64,000 bases of DNA from Ruminiclostridium sufflavum DSM 19573 (GCF_003208175.1 NZ_QKMR01000008.1:1-64000), one strand, 5' to 3'. Positions 10,188 to 19,744 are shown, counted from the stretch's first letter. Notes: generated by a model from the letters alone, not told the origin. Program-made: numbers and translations.

Positions 10188-11150
10188 TCAATTATTGTCT
10201 ATAGGACTGATTCCCTTTATTTCGTTCATTATTTCGTCGGTGGGATTTTGAGGCTTCACATCTCCTGCTGAGGGCTTGGGTACATCAGGCAGAGGACTTT
10301 TCCCCTGTGCCTTCTCCTCCTTATCTTCTTCTGCCGTCCTATCCTTTTGCGGCAGGTTATCCGTACTATCCTTTTCCAGACTCTCACCCTGAATTTTTTC
10401 TATTGCCTTCTGCTCTATTTTTTCAAGGGTTATGACCTTTTGCTCTTCCAGCAGCGGCTTTTTCTCCTCTTTATTTTTCAGGTATGCCTTGCTGTCCTTT
10501 ATGTATTCGTTTAAGTCAAGTCCTGCCTGAAGGGAATACAGGTATTCGTCAAATACTTTTTCACAGCTTCCGAATTCTGCCTTCAGCTTAAGCATAAAAT
10601 ACACTGCATCCTCAATATTTATTTTTTCAAGCAATTCCTTATATTTGTCTATATCATCGCTGTCCTTTTCCTCAATTAACGCATTTGCAGAAGGCTTCTC
10701 TGTTTTTGTACCGCTGCCGCTGCCTGCTTCAATTTCCTGCAGCTGAAATACGGCCCTCTCTTCAAGCATCCTTGCTTCTGTTATATCCTCCTCCGAAAAG
10801 CCTTCCTTTTTGAGTCTTTGAAGGAATTCCTCATCAAGTCCCGAATTAAGCAGCAAGTCCTCCCTTTTGTCCTTGTCCTTTTTCCCGCTGAGATTGGTAT
10901 CAGTTTTTAAAACCCTTAATACATCATTCCATGTCCGGCCCTTGGATTTCAGCTCAAATATCTCCTCAACACTGAAGCCTGTTTCATTTGATATTTCGGA
11001 CGCTATCCTTTTGTCCTCTTCCTTTGCATTTTCCATTGTCAGATTGCTGCTTCCGCCAGTTCCTCTTATGGTTAACGGAACAGCAGTCAAAAGCATTACC
11101 GCTGCCAGCAGCAGCGCCGCAAGCCTGTATTTTTTTATTGATTTTGCCAT
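10188..11150 (-). CDS. Exported or membrane-anchored acidic helical protein, unknown family
   Basis: The protein has 320 residues with an ATG at 11150 and GAGAGG upstream. Lysine/arginine-rich residues followed by LAALLLAAVMLLTAVPLTI form a signal peptide or single anchor. The remainder is strongly charged, with helical units (GFSVEEIFELKSKGRTWNDV, GFSEEDITEARMLEERA) and a low-complexity tail rich in K, E, D and P from about residue 235. No enzyme motif is visible. It follows the FN3/cohesin-like gene by 14 bp, so it is co-transcribed with it. Its short units resemble those of the next gene. No function can be assigned from sequence. Confidence 0.85.
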   Translation of the reverse strand: MAKSIKKYRLAALLLAAVMLLTAVPLTIRGTGGSSNLTMENAKEEDKRIASEISNETGFSVEEIFELKSKGRTWNDVLRVLKTDTNLSGKKDKDKREDLLLNSGLDEEFLQRLKKEGFSEEDITEARMLEERAVFQLQEIEAGSGSGTKTEKPSANALIEEKDSDDIDKYKELLEKINIEDAVYFMLKLKAEFGSCEKVFDEYLYSLQAGLDLNEYIKDSKAYLKNKEEKKPLLEEQKVITLEKIEQKAIEKIQGESLEKDSTDNLPQKDRTAEEDKEEKAQGKSPLPDVPKPSAGDVKPQNPTDEIMNEIKGISPIDNN

Positions 11151-11164
11151 GCTACTGCCTCTCT

Positions 11165-14100
11165 TTATTCAATATTGAAATCAATGTTTGCCTCTCCGTC
11201 TATTTTAGGCTTAAATATTATTGTTGTTATTTCTCCCGACCAGCTTGTCCCGGGGGTTATGCTTTCTTTTACGGTAAGCTCTATTCTTCCCGCCGTATTA
11301 TTCTGTACGGTTATGTTTGTACCCGGTATTCTTCCCGATGCTGTGTCATACCCCTCTGTGTACTCGCATAAATCCGTTACCTCAAGCTTCTCCGGATCAT
11401 AGGCAACAACAAAGGTCATGTTTCCGAAATCCCTGATATCGGAAGCAAGCAGTGCAAAATTAAACTCTGTTCCGCTTGTGCATTCTATTTGATAAGACAG
11501 TCCTGCCGTGCTTATTGTTACAGGGTTGCTCCAGGAGGTTACCCCCGATATGTTTCTACCTCTTACCCGGTATGTATGTGCTGTTCCCGGTGCAAGTCCG
11601 CTGTGTATATATTCTGACACCTCACCTGCATCCACTGACGCTCCGTCAATTTCCACTTCATATGCCACACCGTCTTCCTTGGTCCAGCTCAGCTTTATCT
11701 GCGTACTAGCCGCTATTGCGGTTACATCCTCAGGTGCATTGGGCGGATCCGGCAAGGTGAAAAGAGAGATTGCCGCACACCACTCTCCATTTCCATTTTT
11801 ATCTCTTGTTCTTACCCTGTAGGAATGAAAGGTTGAGGGTTCAAGCCCTGACTGGCTGTATACCGTATCTTTTCCATTGTCCGTAATTATACCGTCCGCT
11901 TCCACCTCATACTGTACCTCTGCTTTTACTGCCTGCCATGAAATAGTGACCGACTTGTTTGTGACAACTGCCGCGACGTTTGCCATTTCAGAAGCCTCGT
12001 CACTTCCCGCAGTCTCCAGGGGCAACGTGGAAATCTCAGCCAAAGCACTCCATCCACTTTTACCGCTTATATTCCCTGCCCTTATTCTGTAGCTATGCGC
12101 TGTACCGGCAGTAAGCCCTTTGTTTGTATATGAGGTTCCGGTAATGTTATTTATGATTTCGGCTCCGTCTATTTCTATGTCATAGCCCTCTGCAAAGTAA
12201 GAGCTGTACCAGCTCAGGGTTATTGCCTCCTTTTCTGCGGATGCCATTATATTTGCAGGAGCAGAAGGTATTTCAGGCCATGTGGTGACAGCTTGTCCAT
12301 TGCTCCAATCACTGCTGCCTCCGTCGTTGTATGCCCTTATTTTATATGTGTAGGTGCTGTTTGACAGAAGCCCGTCAATAGTTATTGCCGCCAATGTGGT
12401 TGTTCTGGTATAGCTGCCGCTGCTTCCCTCTAACGCTATGCTGTATCCTGCCGCCCCTTCGGCTTCATCCCATGACAGGCTTATACCGTATCTGGAGGGT
12501 GATGCAACCACATTTTGAGGTACCCCGGGAGGCTTGGGCAATGTACGCACCTGGATAACTTCGCTCCATCCGCTGTGTCCTCCGTCATTTCGTGCCCTTA
12601 CGTGGTAGCTGTGCAGTGAATCTGGCTCCAGACCCTCGTGTGTATATTCTGTAGCTGTCGTATATATCAGGTTCAGATCTGTATCCTTGTCTATTTCCTC
12701 ATCAACTTCTATTTCATAGCCGTCCGCACCTGCTGCCGCATCCCAGCCGATTGTTACTGACGACTGCGTTTTTCCTGTTATTGATATTACAGGTGCCGTT
12801 TCTGGAGGATTCGGAAAGGTTGTGCCCTCTATATAGCTGCTCCACGGCCCTGCCCCTCCGGCATTGACGGTTCTTACCCTGTAGTGGTGCGTGCTGTCTG
12901 CCGCAAGGCTGTCATTGGTGTATGTATTATCCGTCAAGCTCACTAAGGTATTGCCGTCAAGCTCCACTATATATGTGGCATTGTTTATAGCATCCCATGA
13001 TAGCTTCAAGGAATTAATGCTTCTCTCAAGAGCTATATTACTAGGCGGCTGTGCCAGTGTTACCGCCGTTATCTGCGGTGAAAAGCCGCTTTCCGTTCCC
13101 GCGCTGTTTTTGGCTTTTACCTTGACTGCATATGCTGTATTCTGTGACAGGCCGGTGACAGTAACCTTTTTATTTGTCAGGGCTATCCATTGGGGTGATG
13201 AGGATAATGTCCCTCCGGAGGTTACGTAGCTCCCTCCCGCCATAACCTGATACAGTGTTGCAGCAGGATTTGAATCGTTCACGCTTATATCCATAGAGCT
13301 TACAGTTGCATTGCCTGTTGCAGCTTGCGGAACCTGAAGCTTTGTTCTGACCTGCTGTTCCGATATGGCAATATTCCCGGATGCATCCCTGACTTCAACC
13401 TTAACTAAATATATGGTATCAGGCAGCAGCGAGCTTACCGAATATGTGCTTTGAGATATCCAGTTTGAAACAATATTCCCCACAGTATACCTGTATTGAA
13501 GATTGCTCACCGGAGTTATAGCATCAGAGGCCGTTGTTGATATGCTTATGCCTATGTCCTGAGGCGTACAGGCCACATTGCTGATTGTCGGAAGTTTGTC
13601 TACTATGATGTTAATTGTTTGGGTTACTGGGTCAAATACTCCGTCGCTAACCTCAAATTTCAGTGTATGGCTGCCATTCTCCAAATCAGCTATATTCAGT
13701 GAATTAAAGGTGACTGTTTGGGGAGTAGACGTATTAGTAGCTGTTCTTGTTTCCTTTACTACAGAATCTATATACAGCTTGCAGGTTAAAGTTTCTCCAT
13801 CTGGGTCTATGACAGTCATATAGGGCGCACAGTTGCTTTGCTCGTTTAGTATATAGTTGTTAGCCGGTGATACTGTCTGTATAGACGGTTGAGTTTTTTT
13901 CACATACCAGTAACCATCGGTATGCTGTCCATTTATCGGATATGCTCCGTCAGCCGCGGCTATATTTTGCTGTACCAGCTCTCCTTTTGTACATGTGCCT
14001 AAATAGTATGCTTTATAATAATCTTTCACCTTATATACATTGTATATATCAGGACGAATTTGTACACTAACACTAACTAAAGTTGAACCATTGTCCTCAA

Positions 14101-14440
14101 GATAGTATCCACTTCCTATCCAATATGAATTAGAACTTATTTTTCTTTCACCAGATACTGAATATTTACCTATAGCTGGATTAAAAGAATATGTATCATA
14201 TGTCGGTATAGTACTATACTGAAAAGAACCACTATAAGTATCTGTCGTTCTATCATACCTTGATTCATAAGGGCCTATTGCTTTATATTTATCATAAAAG
14301 CAATTACCAGCAGCCTGTACTTCACCGCTTAGCTTCAGTAAACTCTTATTAGGTAAATCTTCTAACGAAATACTGATATTCATAACCGTTAACAAAACCA
14401 ATATAAAAACCAATACTTTATTTCTTCTAGTCTTTGCCAT
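11165..14440 (-). CDS. Secreted multi-FN3 protein with C-terminal cohesin-like domain
   Basis: The protein has 1091 residues. The ATG at 14440 has GGGAGG four bases upstream. A signal peptide (residues 1 to about 45, ending VQAAG) is followed by an unrecognised tyrosine-rich region, an Ig/cadherin-like domain (about 185-285, DPDGETL...GSHTLKFEVSDG) and about eight fibronectin type III domains. These have typical strands such as LSWDEAEGAAGY and HSYRVRTRDKNGNGEW. The last about 100 residues (NMTFVVAYDPEKLEV, then IIFKPKIDGEANIDF) have the strand pattern of the cohesin/CBM-like fold. In cellulolytic clostridia cohesins bind dockerins. Whether this divergent domain does so is untested, although the neighbouring gene carries a dockerin. 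It is probably a long, flexible cell-surface or secreted adhesin-like protein. Confidence 0.9.
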   Translation of the reverse strand: MAKTRRNKVLVFILVLLTVMNISISLEDLPNKSLLKLSGEVQAAGNCFYDKYKAIGPYESRYDRTTDTYSGSFQYSTIPTYDTYSFNPAIGKYSVSGERKISSNSYWIGSGYYLEDNGSTLVSVSVQIRPDIYNVYKVKDYYKAYYLGTCTKGELVQQNIAAADGAYPINGQHTDGYWYVKKTQPSIQTVSPANNYILNEQSNCAPYMTVIDPDGETLTCKLYIDSVVKETRTATNTSTPQTVTFNSLNIADLENGSHTLKFEVSDGVFDPVTQTINIIVDKLPTISNVACTPQDIGISISTTASDAITPVSNLQYRYTVGNIVSNWISQSTYSVSSLLPDTIYLVKVEVRDASGNIAISEQQVRTKLQVPQAATGNATVSSMDISVNDSNPAATLYQVMAGGSYVTSGGTLSSSPQWIALTNKKVTVTGLSQNTAYAVKVKAKNSAGTESGFSPQITAVTLAQPPSNIALERSINSLKLSWDAINNATYIVELDGNTLVSLTDNTYTNDSLAADSTHHYRVRTVNAGGAGPWSSYIEGTTFPNPPETAPVISITGKTQSSVTIGWDAAAGADGYEIEVDEEIDKDTDLNLIYTTATEYTHEGLEPDSLHSYHVRARNDGGHSGWSEVIQVRTLPKPPGVPQNVVASPSRYGISLSWDEAEGAAGYSIALEGSSGSYTRTTTLAAITIDGLLSNSTYTYKIRAYNDGGSSDWSNGQAVTTWPEIPSAPANIMASAEKEAITLSWYSSYFAEGYDIEIDGAEIINNITGTSYTNKGLTAGTAHSYRIRAGNISGKSGWSALAEISTLPLETAGSDEASEMANVAAVVTNKSVTISWQAVKAEVQYEVEADGIITDNGKDTVYSQSGLEPSTFHSYRVRTRDKNGNGEWCAAISLFTLPDPPNAPEDVTAIAASTQIKLSWTKEDGVAYEVEIDGASVDAGEVSEYIHSGLAPGTAHTYRVRGRNISGVTSWSNPVTISTAGLSYQIECTSGTEFNFALLASDIRDFGNMTFVVAYDPEKLEVTDLCEYTEGYDTASGRIPGTNITVQNNTAGRIELTVKESITPGTSWSGEITTIIFKPKIDGEANIDFNIE

Positions 14441-14500
14441 ATTGCCTCCCTATGAATAAGCTCAAGTAGTCTATAAATATTATTGCTATAAGCAATATCC

Positions 14501-17500
14501 CTACTCAACCGTATATGATATCCCTGTATTTTCATTTGTCTTTGATAAAAATCTTATAATTGTCATTACAGGCTTCTCTAAATTATCCATGCCAAATACT
14601 ATCCGTCCCGCCGAAAATTCCTCAACGGAAATGCTGTCTGCCCCTTCTATTTGACCTGCTTCCAAGTCAAGCTTCTGGGTAGCGGCATATAAATCTATAA
14701 CCTCCACATCGTCAGGATTATAGCTTACAACTATGTCATAGCTGTCTGTTCCCTCTTTTTTCGGTACGGCTATAACAAAATTAAAGCCCGTATCCTTTTC
14801 AACATTTATAGTCAGCTCATCAGTCGTATTGACCTCAAGCACTTCGCTCCACTCACTGCATATGGCATCGCTATTCAGTGCCCTGACTCTGTATTCATGT
14901 CTTGTATTGGGTTCAAGCCCTTGAATGGTGCAGCCCTCTGTAAAAATATCCCGTATTATTTCCCCGTCTGCCTCTACCTCATACGAAACCGCACCTTCAG
15001 GCTTATCCCATGTTAAGGCTATCTGGTTTATCTGAGTATCTGCACTGATGTTTTCAGGCACTGAAGGCCCTGTCCTCCTAGCAACGGCTTCACTCCATTC
15101 ACCTTCACCATTTTCATTTTTTGCCCTGACTTTGTATGAATGCAGGCTGTTATTGCTCAGTCCGTCGTGTATATATACCGTATCTGTTCCGTTATCAATA
15201 AGCTCATTATCAGCCATTATGTCATAGCTGTCCGCTCCGTCAGTCTCATCCCATGAAAGTGTTATCGCTGTGCTGCCGGAAGCGGCATAAATATTTGCAG
15301 GAATACCCACAAGGGTAAAGAACATTTGAGGAGTGCTCCATTCTCCCGCATAACCCGTGCTTATGGCTCTTATCATGTATACATGCATGGAATTGGGCGT
15401 CAAGCCCTCATGCTCATATGAAGTACCAGCTATACCGGTATAAATTTTACCGTCTGCCATAATTTCATAGGCAGCCGCACCTTCCACCGGATTCCAGCCT
15501 ATTGTTATTGACGTGCTGTGCAATACCGCCGTTATATTTTCAGGTATGCCCGGCAATGCAGTTACTGTCACTTCCCTGCTCCAGCCTCCGCAGCCGTTGC
15601 CGTTAACTGCCCTCACCCTGTATTTATGCTCTGAACCTTGAGTCAATCCTGTTTGTATGTACTCAGTGCCTGTTCCCGCTTCAATTATCTGCCCGTCGGC
15701 TTCCAGCTGGTAACCCTCCGCTCCCGCTACCATATCCCACTGCAATACTATTTGACCGTTTGATGCGGCTGCTTTGAAATTTTCAGGTGCCGGAAGCAAG
15801 GTCGACTGTATTATCAATCCTGTCCATTCCCCTGCCGCAGACCCGTTAAATGCCCTGACACGATATGAATGCTCTTCGTTTGAATTTAATCCCGAATGGG
15901 TATATGCAGTTGCTGTTCCGTTATCAAAGACCCGTCCGTCAATTTCTATTTCATAGCCGGCTGCTCCTGTAACCTCATCCCAATCCAGCGTAATTGCACT
16001 GCTAGTTACATTAGCCACTTCAAAATTACCCGGTACAGACGGCAAAACTGTCCCCTTGACTGTTTCACTCCATTCGCCCGCATAATATGAAGCATCTGCT
16101 CCCGCTCCGCTTTTTGTCCGTATTCGGTACATATGCTCCGAATTTGTTTCGAGACCTGTATGTATATATTTTGTTTCTGTCAATTCATAGACCTCTGCTC
16201 CGTCAATTTCAATATCATAAGCCAAAGCTCCCGCCTGAGCATCCCAGCTTACTTCCAATGAATTGTCCGCAGCCTTTACCTTAAGATTTAAAACCGACCG
16301 GGGCAAGGTGGATGCCGCAAAAACATTGCTCCACTCACCCGCACCGCTTGAATTTTTGGCCCTGACCCTGTAGGTACGCTGGGTATTCGGTTCGAGGCCT
16401 GTTTGTGTATATGCGGTACTGTTTCCGTTGTCAACAGGTTTTCCGTATACCTCAATATCATATCCCGCTGCGCCTGTAACCTCACTCCATGATATATCTA
16501 TTGATATGCTTGAAGGAGTTGTGTTTATATTTCCGGGTATATCCGGCAAAGTCCAAATGCTTTTTGCTTCAGACCACTCCCCGTTTATTTCCGGGCTTAT
16601 CCCTCTTATCCGGTAGGTGTGCTCTGTTCCCGGAAGAAGATTTTCATGCGTATATGTCACAGATGCTCCGTTATCTGTTATCTGACCGTCAACCTCTATA
16701 TCGTACCGGGAGGCTCCGTCAACACTGTTCCACGACACATCTACCGATATTCCTGATGGAGTTGCCGCAGTTACGGCAGGCGCTAAAAGCAAGGTATGCA
16801 CGGCAGTCTCCTCACTCCACTGGCTGACGCTGCTCTTTGGAAAATAATTTATCATTTTCAGCAGATACATTCTGATTAGATAATAATCAATTGAATTTAT
16901 AGCTCCGTCACCGTCAACATCCCCCACCCAAAGCAGTTCTTCCGGCAGTGCACCGGGAGGATCCTGCAAATAAACTCCCATTTGCTGAAAATCAAGAGAA
17001 TCCACTGTTCCGTCACCGTTCATATCTCCTATTAATCCATATTCCCCATATGAGCTGATTGCTCTCACCTTAACCGTATACTGCGAATTGGGTTCCAAGC
17101 CTTCAAATTTATAGCTTGTTTCTTCAACATATACGCTTGAGCCGGAATTCAATGACACTTCATAGCCTTGAGCCTGTGCTGCCGCATTCCAGCCTGCATT
17201 AATTGCCGTATCGGATGCATCGGCATATACATCTGGAACCGGAATGTCCTGTGAAACAACTGCCATAGTCTTATACCCTGTCAATATACTGCTTAAGGCA
17301 TTTTTTAAGTCAGCTGATTTTGTTATTGAAAGGTCCGGGGAATCAGCCTCCAGCATATCCAGCATGTTCGATATGGCTTTATCCGCTGTCTGTTTTGACT
17401 GTATTGCAGCCCCGGAATATGTATTTTCTGCAAAACAAATAAAAATGGTAAACTGTAAAAATAATAATACTGACACAGAACCTGCAAAAAGCCTTCTCCA

Positions 17501-17509
17501 ATTTTTCAT
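14501..17509 (-). CDS. Secreted dockerin-containing multi-FN3 protein with C-terminal cohesin-like domain
   Basis: The protein has 1002 residues, with ATG at 17509 and AAGGAG seven bases upstream. The signal peptide is residues 1-27 (ending CFA-EN). A helical stretch precedes about nine FN3 domains. Between residues about 159 and 223 lies a type I dockerin with two calcium loops, DMNGDGTVDSLD and DVDGDGAINSID. It interrupts the first FN3 domain: RAISSYGEYG precedes it, and the closing strand SQWSEETAVHT follows it. The C-terminal about 100 residues (DIVVSYNPDDVEVIDL) are cohesin-like, matching the end of the downstream gene product. Type I dockerins attach proteins to cellulosomal scaffoldins. 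This is the first gene of the operon, about 230 bases after a sigma-A promoter. Dockerins are normally terminal, so the nested position is unusual. Confidence 0.92.
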   Translation of the reverse strand: MKNWRRLFAGSVSVLLFLQFTIFICFAENTYSGAAIQSKQTADKAISNMLDMLEADSPDLSITKSADLKNALSSILTGYKTMAVVSQDIPVPDVYADASDTAINAGWNAAAQAQGYEVSLNSGSSVYVEETSYKFEGLEPNSQYTVKVRAISSYGEYGLIGDMNGDGTVDSLDFQQMGVYLQDPPGALPEELLWVGDVDGDGAINSIDYYLIRMYLLKMINYFPKSSVSQWSEETAVHTLLLAPAVTAATPSGISVDVSWNSVDGASRYDIEVDGQITDNGASVTYTHENLLPGTEHTYRIRGISPEINGEWSEAKSIWTLPDIPGNINTTPSSISIDISWSEVTGAAGYDIEVYGKPVDNGNSTAYTQTGLEPNTQRTYRVRAKNSSGAGEWSNVFAASTLPRSVLNLKVKAADNSLEVSWDAQAGALAYDIEIDGAEVYELTETKYIHTGLETNSEHMYRIRTKSGAGADASYYAGEWSETVKGTVLPSVPGNFEVANVTSSAITLDWDEVTGAAGYEIEIDGRVFDNGTATAYTHSGLNSNEEHSYRVRAFNGSAAGEWTGLIIQSTLLPAPENFKAAASNGQIVLQWDMVAGAEGYQLEADGQIIEAGTGTEYIQTGLTQGSEHKYRVRAVNGNGCGGWSREVTVTALPGIPENITAVLHSTSITIGWNPVEGAAAYEIMADGKIYTGIAGTSYEHEGLTPNSMHVYMIRAISTGYAGEWSTPQMFFTLVGIPANIYAASGSTAITLSWDETDGADSYDIMADNELIDNGTDTVYIHDGLSNNSLHSYKVRAKNENGEGEWSEAVARRTGPSVPENISADTQINQIALTWDKPEGAVSYEVEADGEIIRDIFTEGCTIQGLEPNTRHEYRVRALNSDAICSEWSEVLEVNTTDELTINVEKDTGFNFVIAVPKKEGTDSYDIVVSYNPDDVEVIDLYAATQKLDLEAGQIEGADSISVEEFSAGRIVFGMDNLEKPVMTIIRFLSKTNENTGISYTVE

Positions 17510-17737
17510 AGTTGTCTCCTTATATTTTCCCGAATTAAAGAAATAAAGCTATATAATTTTTTACGTTCTAAATTTCAGAAAGATGAACCAAAATCAATTA
17601 TGATTCACTTGTAAAACTAATGGCTTATGACATAACAGCACTTCTCTGTACCGCCGGATACGGCGAACTTAAATATGCTTTCAGCTTAGATGCTACTGGA
17701 ATTATTAAGCTTGTTTTTTATCCAGAATAACAATATT
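17510..17737 (-). other. Long 5' untranslated leader of the dockerin/Rhs operon
   Basis: About 228 transcribed bases lie between the predicted start of transcription and the first ATG. On the minus strand the leader contains a small GC-rich hairpin (CGCCG-TATC-CGGCG, 17652-17665) in an otherwise AT-rich stretch, next to a phrase resembling GCTGAAAGCAT. No known riboswitch class was recognised and there is no coding frame with a ribosome site. It could hold an RNA regulator or be a plain leader. Confidence 0.4.
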
Positions 17738-17743
17738 TTATTT

Positions 17744-17772
17744 ATTTTAGTACTTTTTTACTTTGTTGTCAA
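17744..17772 (-). promoter_or_regulatory. Sigma-A promoter of the dockerin/Rhs operon
   Basis: On the minus strand a perfect -35 TTGACA (17767-17772) is followed by a 17-base spacer and the -10 TAAAAT (17744-17749). It is the only strong promoter seen before the five-gene secreted operon starting at 17509. Confidence 0.75.
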
Positions 17773-17850
17773 CAAAGCACTTTGTCTATTTAGGTGCTTA
17801 TTTCCTGTTAACATGATTGAATTCGGCACTTTTCTCAGGAAAATATAAAA

Positions 17851-17887
17851 ACCGCCAACCAGAAGATACTCTCTTCCGATTGACGGC
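17851..17887 (-). terminator. Intrinsic terminator of the PTS island
   Basis: Read on the minus strand, a 16-pair stem (17887-17872 with 17866-17851, including several G-U pairs) with a 5-base loop is followed by TTTTATATTTT. The wobble pairs only form in minus-strand RNA, which fixes the direction. It lies about 150 bp after the Enzyme I stop codon. Confidence 0.8.
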
Positions 17888-17963
17888 TTAAAGCTATAGT
17901 TCCAACATACTGATACAAACTGCGTTTAAAATAAAGCCTAAAAGCTTATTTCGTCTAAAAAAC

Positions 17964-18042
17964 CATATAAATACCGTCCTGATAAGCTATCGTGTGATAT
18001 TCTATCACCGCGAAGGCTTGAACCGCAATTGACTTAGCAATC
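17964..18042 (-). repeat. Dispersed hairpin repeat, copy A
   Basis: This shares the core GTCAATTRCGG, a GGYT/AGCY mini-hairpin and a GATA/TATY mini-hairpin with copies B (21921-21980) and C (51495-51543). All three are in minus orientation. Here the second hairpin is extended to GTGATA-GAA-TATCAC, and GGACGGTAT follows. It overlaps the last codon of the Enzyme I gene and lies upstream of that operon's terminator. Confidence 0.6.
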
Positions 18043-19732
18043 ATGAATTCGGGGAATCCTGTACAATAGCCATGACCTCTTTTATGGTAGAAGCCGCAAG
18101 TACCCTTTCTGCCAACTTAATCGCCTCTTTATAATTTGAATTTCGGATGATATTTTTTGCTGCGGGGATTTCCTTGGCTGACATGCTGAACTCATCAAGG
18201 CCCATGCCAAGTAATATTCTGATCGCTGCCGGATCACTGGCAAATTCTCCGCACATTCCTACCTTTATATTATATTTATGCCCTGTTTGGATAACTTTGT
18301 GAATACTTCTTAACACTGCGGGATGAAAGGAATTATACAAACCTAATATCTTCTGGTTTCCCCTGTCTACAGCCAATAGGTACTGCGTCAGATCATTTGT
18401 TCCGATGCTGAAAAAATCAGCTGTTTTTGCAAAATCTTCAATATTAACTACGGCTGCAGGAGTTTCTACCATAATTCCCGTTTCTATATTCTCATTAAAC
18501 AGAAAATTCTCATTCCTCAATTCCTGTTTACAATGCTCTAATACTTCCTTTGCTTGCTGCAGCTCTTCAACTGATATAATCATGGGAAACATAATCTTTA
18601 ATTTTCCATAATGGCTGGCTCTTAGGATTGCCCTCAATTGAGTTTTAAAGACCTCCTGCAATTCTAAAGAAATGCGGATAGCACGCCAGCCGAGAAAGGG
18701 ATTATCTTCTCTTTCAAATGAATAATAGGGTAATTTTTTGTCTCCTCCGATATCAAGCGTACGGATAATCACATCACCGCCGCAAAGCTCCGCAGCTGCT
18801 TTATATGCCTCAAACTGCTCCTGCTCGGTAGGAAAATGAGAGCTTTCCATATATAGAAATTCCGACCGCAATAATCCAATCCCCTCTATATCCTTTACCT
18901 TGGCGTTTTTAATTTCCTCCACATTTCCAACATTTATACAAAGCTCAACTGCCTTTCCATCCATAGTTATTCCGGGCAAGCGGCTTATTTCTTCTAATTT
19001 TTTTTGGCCTTGAAGAAATTCTTCCTTAAAGGCTTCATATTTTATAATTTCATCATCATCCGGATCAATTATAATCGTACCGGACACTGCATCCATAATA
19101 ATCATGTCTCCGTTTTTGATTTCTTTTAATATACCTGTTACGCCAACCATTGCCGGAATACCTTTATTTCTTGCTATAATGCTGACATGACTTGTGAACC
19201 CGCCTGATTCGGTAATAAAGCCCAGTATATTATTAAAATCCATAGCCGTCGTATCAGAGGGAGATATTTCATCGGCTATCACAATTACCCTTTCCTTAAT
19301 ATCCGAAAAAGCTTTATCCTCTATTCCCTTTATATTTCTAAAAATACGGTTGCCGATATCCTTTATATCTGCTGAACGTTCCCTCATATACTCATCATCC
19401 ATGCTCTCAAATATGCTTACATATTCGGCTATGGCTTCTGAAAGGGCTTGTTCGGCATTCTTCTGTTCCTTAATTTTGCCTATCACAGCATCCTTCAGGA
19501 CAGCATCCCTTACAAGCATTAAATGCCCTGCAAAAATTTCAGAATCTGCTGCAAGCTTTTCCACCTGATCTGCTGTCTGTATGAGCACCTGTTCAAATTT
19601 GCCGATTTCTTTCCCAATGCCATCATGAGTTATTTTATATGCGGAAGGTGTTAAATCAGCCTTTTTAACTAAAAACGCCTTTCCTATTGCAATTCCCTTT
19701 GAAGATGCTCTATTGACGGATACAGCTTTCAT
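18041..19732 (-). CDS. ptsI: PTS Enzyme I (phosphoenolpyruvate-protein phosphotransferase)
   Basis: The protein has 563 residues, the usual Enzyme I length (about 570). It autophosphorylates from PEP and passes the phosphate to HPr in the cytoplasm. The N-terminal swivelling domain carries the active histidine at about residue 182 in GGFTSHVSIIARNKGIP. The C-terminal PEP-binding barrel shows GLLRSEFLYM, the GTNDLTQY segment and the conserved cysteine in MCGEFASDP. GGAGGG sits eight bases before the ATG, and the gene follows HPr by 12 bp. As the last gene of the Man-family PTS operon it makes the island self-contained. In most Bacillota a single housekeeping ptsHI serves all transporters, so this may be a dedicated or the only Enzyme I of this genome. 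Confidence 0.97.
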   Translation of the reverse strand: MKAVSVNRASSKGIAIGKAFLVKKADLTPSAYKITHDGIGKEIGKFEQVLIQTADQVEKLAADSEIFAGHLMLVRDAVLKDAVIGKIKEQKNAEQALSEAIAEYVSIFESMDDEYMRERSADIKDIGNRIFRNIKGIEDKAFSDIKERVIVIADEISPSDTTAMDFNNILGFITESGGFTSHVSIIARNKGIPAMVGVTGILKEIKNGDMIIMDAVSGTIIIDPDDDEIIKYEAFKEEFLQGQKKLEEISRLPGITMDGKAVELCINVGNVEEIKNAKVKDIEGIGLLRSEFLYMESSHFPTEQEQFEAYKAAAELCGGDVIIRTLDIGGDKKLPYYSFEREDNPFLGWRAIRISLELQEVFKTQLRAILRASHYGKLKIMFPMIISVEELQQAKEVLEHCKQELRNENFLFNENIETGIMVETPAAVVNIEDFAKTADFFSIGTNDLTQYLLAVDRGNQKILGLYNSFHPAVLRSIHKVIQTGHKYNIKVGMCGEFASDPAAIRILLGMGLDEFSMSAKEIPAAKNIIRNSNYKEAIKLAERVLAASTIKEVMAIVQDSPNS

Positions 19733-19744
19733 ATTGTCTCCCTC

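Noticed and set aside
17660-17700. Short similarity to the 3' region of 23S rRNA (GCTGAAAGCAT) in the dockerin-operon leader
   Set aside because: Only about a dozen bases match and flanking rRNA sequence is absent; chance similarity is more likely than an rRNA fragment.
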